Assembly (NCBI GenBank): GCA_013331315.1
Contig: DUGQ01000140.1
Span: 8,798-17,876, forward strand
Length of the DNA stretch: 9,079 nt
Source: Thermoplasmata archaeon
GTDB lineage: Archaea > Thermoplasmatota > Thermoplasmata > UBA10834
Direction: 5' to 3'
The notes under the pieces were generated by a model. It made no database searches, was not told the DNA's origin, and saw only the letters and a list, made by a program, of their open reading frames with translations. Below, piece after piece: positions 7,387 to 9,079 of this stretch (within the stretch, counting starts at the first letter, position 1; every line of letters starts with the position of its first letter). A program made the position numbers and the translations under genes.

Positions 7387-7810
7387 TGCTCTGAACGTTG
7401 TGGTGCCTGCTGACGACCTCGCGGGCTATCCGGAGGTTCTTGCCGTTCTTGCCGATCGCCTTGCCCTTGACCTTGGGGTCGACGGTCACGGTCGCGTGGA
7501 CGATGTTGCCCCTCGTCTCAAGCGAGACGGACTGAACGCTATACGTATGGAACACGTTACGTATGAACGTCTCAGGATCGTCCGAGTACTCTATGACGTG
7601 GATGTTCTTGCCCGTGAGGTTCTTCAGGCGGATGACGTTCTCGCCCTTCTTCCCGACGGCCCTGCTGCCCTGCCCCTTCTCGACGACGAACACGAGCTTC
7701 TCCTCGGTCTCCATGCAGTCCTTCACCTGCGTGTTCGTGATCTTCTCGAAAAGGGAAATGTACCGGAGGGTATCCCCCGTAAAGGTGATGTCGCCCATAC
7801 GACCACTCAT
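7373..7810 (-). CDS. nusA: NusA-like transcription factor, two KH domains
   Basis: This is a 145-residue archaeal NusA-type protein consisting of two RNA-binding KH domains, without the S1 and polymerase-binding regions of bacterial NusA. The KH GxxG loops are GKKG (53-56) and GKNG (120-123). The N-terminal TLRYISLFEKIT segment is typical of the archaeal family. It follows rpl30e with a 4-nt gap, in the classic rpoA2-rpl30e-nusA order, so it is probably translated from the polymerase transcript. No good Shine-Dalgarno is visible, so translational coupling is likely. ATG 7798 (M5, giving MGDITF) is an equally plausible start and fits the family's usual N-terminus. Archaeal NusA is presumed to act in transcription elongation or termination; its exact role is less certain than in bacteria. 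Confidence 0.95.
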   Translation of the reverse strand: MSGRMGDITFTGDTLRYISLFEKITNTQVKDCMETEEKLVFVVEKGQGSRAVGKKGENVIRLKNLTGKNIHVIEYSDDPETFIRNVFHTYSVQSVSLETRGNIVHATVTVDPKVKGKAIGKNGKNLRIAREVVSRHHNVQSISVA

Positions 7811-7814
7811 TTCT

Positions 7815-8093
7815 TCATGCCGACAGTATATTGGAATCTCCCGGAGACACGACCGCCAGCACGGAGATCGCGTAGGGTTTTCCGCACGCGGCGCCCAGCT
7901 CGACGTTGGTCCCGGGGAACTCGATCGCCTTGTTCGAGCCCTTCGCGAGGAACTCGTCCTTCGAGGGACAGTTTGATGCCACGACGACCAGCTTCGCCTC
8001 GCCGCTCTTGACCGACTTCCTCGTCTCGGCGAGGCCGATACTGACCTTGCCGGTCGCAGAGGCGGTCTTGAGCGCCCTTGCCATGTCGATCAT
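7815..8093 (-). CDS. rpl30e: Large-subunit ribosomal protein L30e
   Basis: This 92-residue protein belongs to the L7Ae/L30e RNA-binding fold and is an archaeal/eukaryotic-type component of the 50S subunit. Recognisable parts are the N-terminal [15 protein letters not shown] segment, the central VVVASNCP strand and turn, and [13 protein letters not shown], the family's nucleic-acid-binding region. The start at 8093 is chosen over ATG 8084 because a full Shine-Dalgarno lies 6 nt upstream. The start overlaps the rpoA2 stop as ATGA, indicating coupled translation. The gene order rpoA2-rpl30e-nusA is conserved in archaea. Confidence 0.95.
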   Translation of the reverse strand: MIDMARALKTASATGKVSIGLAETRKSVKSGEAKLVVVASNCPSKDEFLAKGSNKAIEFPGTNVELGAACGKPYAISVLAVVSPGDSNILSA

Positions 8094-9079
8094 TCCTTGT
8101 CACCTCCCTTGCTCCTGGCCGGAGACCAGACCAGATTCACAGCGCCAGTGCCGACAGTAACTGGCTGGCCCACTATAATGTTTTCTACTACCCCCTCCAG
8201 GGAATCGACCTCGCCGGTCATGCCGGCCCTGAGCAGGTGGGCGGACGTTATCTCGAACGCCGCCCTGGCCAGGACGCTCGACTTGCGCCCGGATATCCCG
8301 TGCCTGCCTATGGCTTTCACGTCGCCGTCGTTGGTCATGAGGTCGGACACCAGCATGATGTGCCGTATGTCGACCGTGAGACCCTGCTCCTCGAGCGTCT
8401 TGGACGCCTCGTTGATGATGGAGTTCCTCGCGGCCTCGATGCCCAGGACCTCGAATATCTCGAGTATGCTGTTGGTGGTGGTCCGGGTCTTGTCCACGCC
8501 GTCCATCTCCAGGACCTTCTCCAGGTTCGAGCCTTCGGTGTAGATGACGTAGCTACCGCCGACCTTGCGGATGACGGCTCTGTGTATGCCCTCTATGCCT
8601 TTGATCGGGGTGTACTTGGTGTCCTCGGAGAGCCTGAGCAGCTTCTTGAAGGATGGCTCGTCGCACTTGACGACGACCTTGTCCTCTCGCATCTCGACCA
8701 GGCCCTTCATGCCCTTGGCCTTGCCCAGCCGCTTCAGCACCTCCTCGGGCGTCAACGCCTTGCGCTCCATCTTGCGCTTGTCTAGCTTGACCACGACCTC
8801 CATGCTCCCTATGTCGGTCTCGACGTCCGCGATGTCTATGACCGTGGTCCGCTCGATGTCGGATGCCATCGCCCTCACGCGCTCGAGGTCGTTCCTGACG
8901 TCCTCGGCCAGGTGTATCTCCATGATGGGCGTGCTAGGGACGCGCCTCGCGTCAACGATCTCGATGAGCCTCGGCAATCCCAGCGTGACGTTCATCTCCG
9001 CCACACCAGCGTAGTGGAAGGTCCTCATGGTCATCTGGGTGCCGGGCTCCCCGATGGACTGGGCCGCGATGATGCCGAC
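8090..9079 (-). CDS. rpoA2: DNA-directed RNA polymerase subunit A'' (5' part outside window)
   Basis: This is the C-terminal half of the split largest subunit of archaeal RNA polymerase. 329 residues are visible, and the frame is open through the right edge. The visible part begins [17 protein letters not shown] and continues [20 protein letters not shown]. This is the trigger-loop region, including the conserved His that helps catalysis (22nd visible residue) and the conserved Gln at the 15th. Archaeal A'' is usually about 380-400 residues, so roughly 50-70 N-terminal residues lie outside. The remainder covers the jaw and C-terminal clamp regions, ending in a normal-looking [11 protein letters not shown] tail. 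It is co-transcribed with rpl30e and nusA, with an ATGA overlap to rpl30e. No internal start should be taken as the true N-terminus. Confidence 0.97.
   Translation of the reverse strand, partial: VGIIAAQSIGEPGTQMTMRTFHYAGVAEMNVTLGLPRLIEIVDARRVPSTPIMEIHLAEDVRNDLERVRAMASDIERTTVIDIADVETDIGSMEVVVKLDKRKMERKALTPEEVLKRLGKAKGMKGLVEMREDKVVVKCDEPSFKKLLRLSEDTKYTPIKGIEGIHRAVIRKVGGSYVIYTEGSNLEKVLEMDGVDKTRTTTNSILEIFEVLGIEAARNSIINEASKTLEEQGLTVDIRHIMLVSDLMTNDGDVKAIGRHGISGRKSSVLARAAFEITSAHLLRAGMTGEVDSLEGVVENIIVGQPVTVGTGAVNLVWSPARSKGGDKE
8100..8108 (-). promoter_or_regulatory. Shine-Dalgarno sequence of rpl30e
   Basis: GGGAGGTGA on the minus strand is complementary to the archaeal 16S rRNA 3' end and lies 6 nt before ATG 8093, inside the rpoA2 coding end. 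It fixes the rpl30e start and shows that this organism uses Shine-Dalgarno initiation within operons, in contrast to the leader-poor starts of aglB and the radical SAM gene. Confidence 0.85.

Noticed and set aside
7400..8011. 203-codon plus-strand open frame
   Set aside because: It is antisense to nusA and rpl30e, both firmly identified.
8078..8785. 235-codon plus-strand open frame
   Set aside because: It is antisense to rpoA2, which is unmistakable in the minus frame.
8090..9034. rpoA2 starting at ATG 9034
   Set aside because: The 15 codons upstream encode conserved A'' sequence ([14 protein letters not shown]), so the gene continues past the window edge and this ATG is an internal Met.

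Overview
This 9.1 kb window is archaeal chromosome. The proof is a split RNA polymerase A'' subunit followed by ribosomal protein L30e and an archaeal NusA-type two-KH-domain protein. An archaeal-type OMP decarboxylase and an AglB/Stt3 oligosaccharyltransferase agree with this. Short-leader or leaderless starts behind TATA-like boxes, high GC with strong G/C third-position bias, and a euryarchaeal-type TIAE motif in AglB suggest a high-GC euryarchaeon. Thermoplasmata or Methanomassiliicoccales-like is my guess from overall sequence flavour, not something proven here. There are no mobile elements, CRISPR arrays, tRNAs or rRNAs.

Layout from right to left. The minus strand at 9079-7373 is the end of the RNA polymerase operon: rpoA2 (5' part outside the window), rpl30e (ATGA overlap, perfect Shine-Dalgarno) and nusA (4-nt gap). 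The transcript then meets a convergent plus-strand radical SAM gene of the COG2108 type (6307-7386), whose 3' end overlaps nusA by 14 bp. Divergent from the radical SAM gene across 77 bp is pyrF (6229-5576, minus). After a 137-bp gap with a clear TATA box comes the dominant feature: a single open frame from 5438 to the left edge (1812 codons, still open) encoding a giant AglB.

The AglB N-terminal ~930 residues are a complete, apparently catalytic oligosaccharyltransferase: about 13 membrane helices, D75, DHD 190-192, TIAE 389-392 and WWDYG 602-606. The following ~880 residues are a tail of about ten divergent beta-sandwich repeats (CarboxypepD-regulatory/transthyretin-like and SdrD-B-like). 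Their turn motifs recur about every 84 residues. The tail carries EF-hand-like calcium loops and eight N-glycosylation sequons. The length and architecture of this AglB are the most unusual thing in the window. I infer that the tail is an extracytoplasmic stalk or surface-contact module that the enzyme itself may glycosylate.

The other genes are housekeeping: transcription and translation (rpoA2, rpl30e, nusA), de novo pyrimidine synthesis (pyrF), and one conserved archaeal radical SAM enzyme whose function I do not know.
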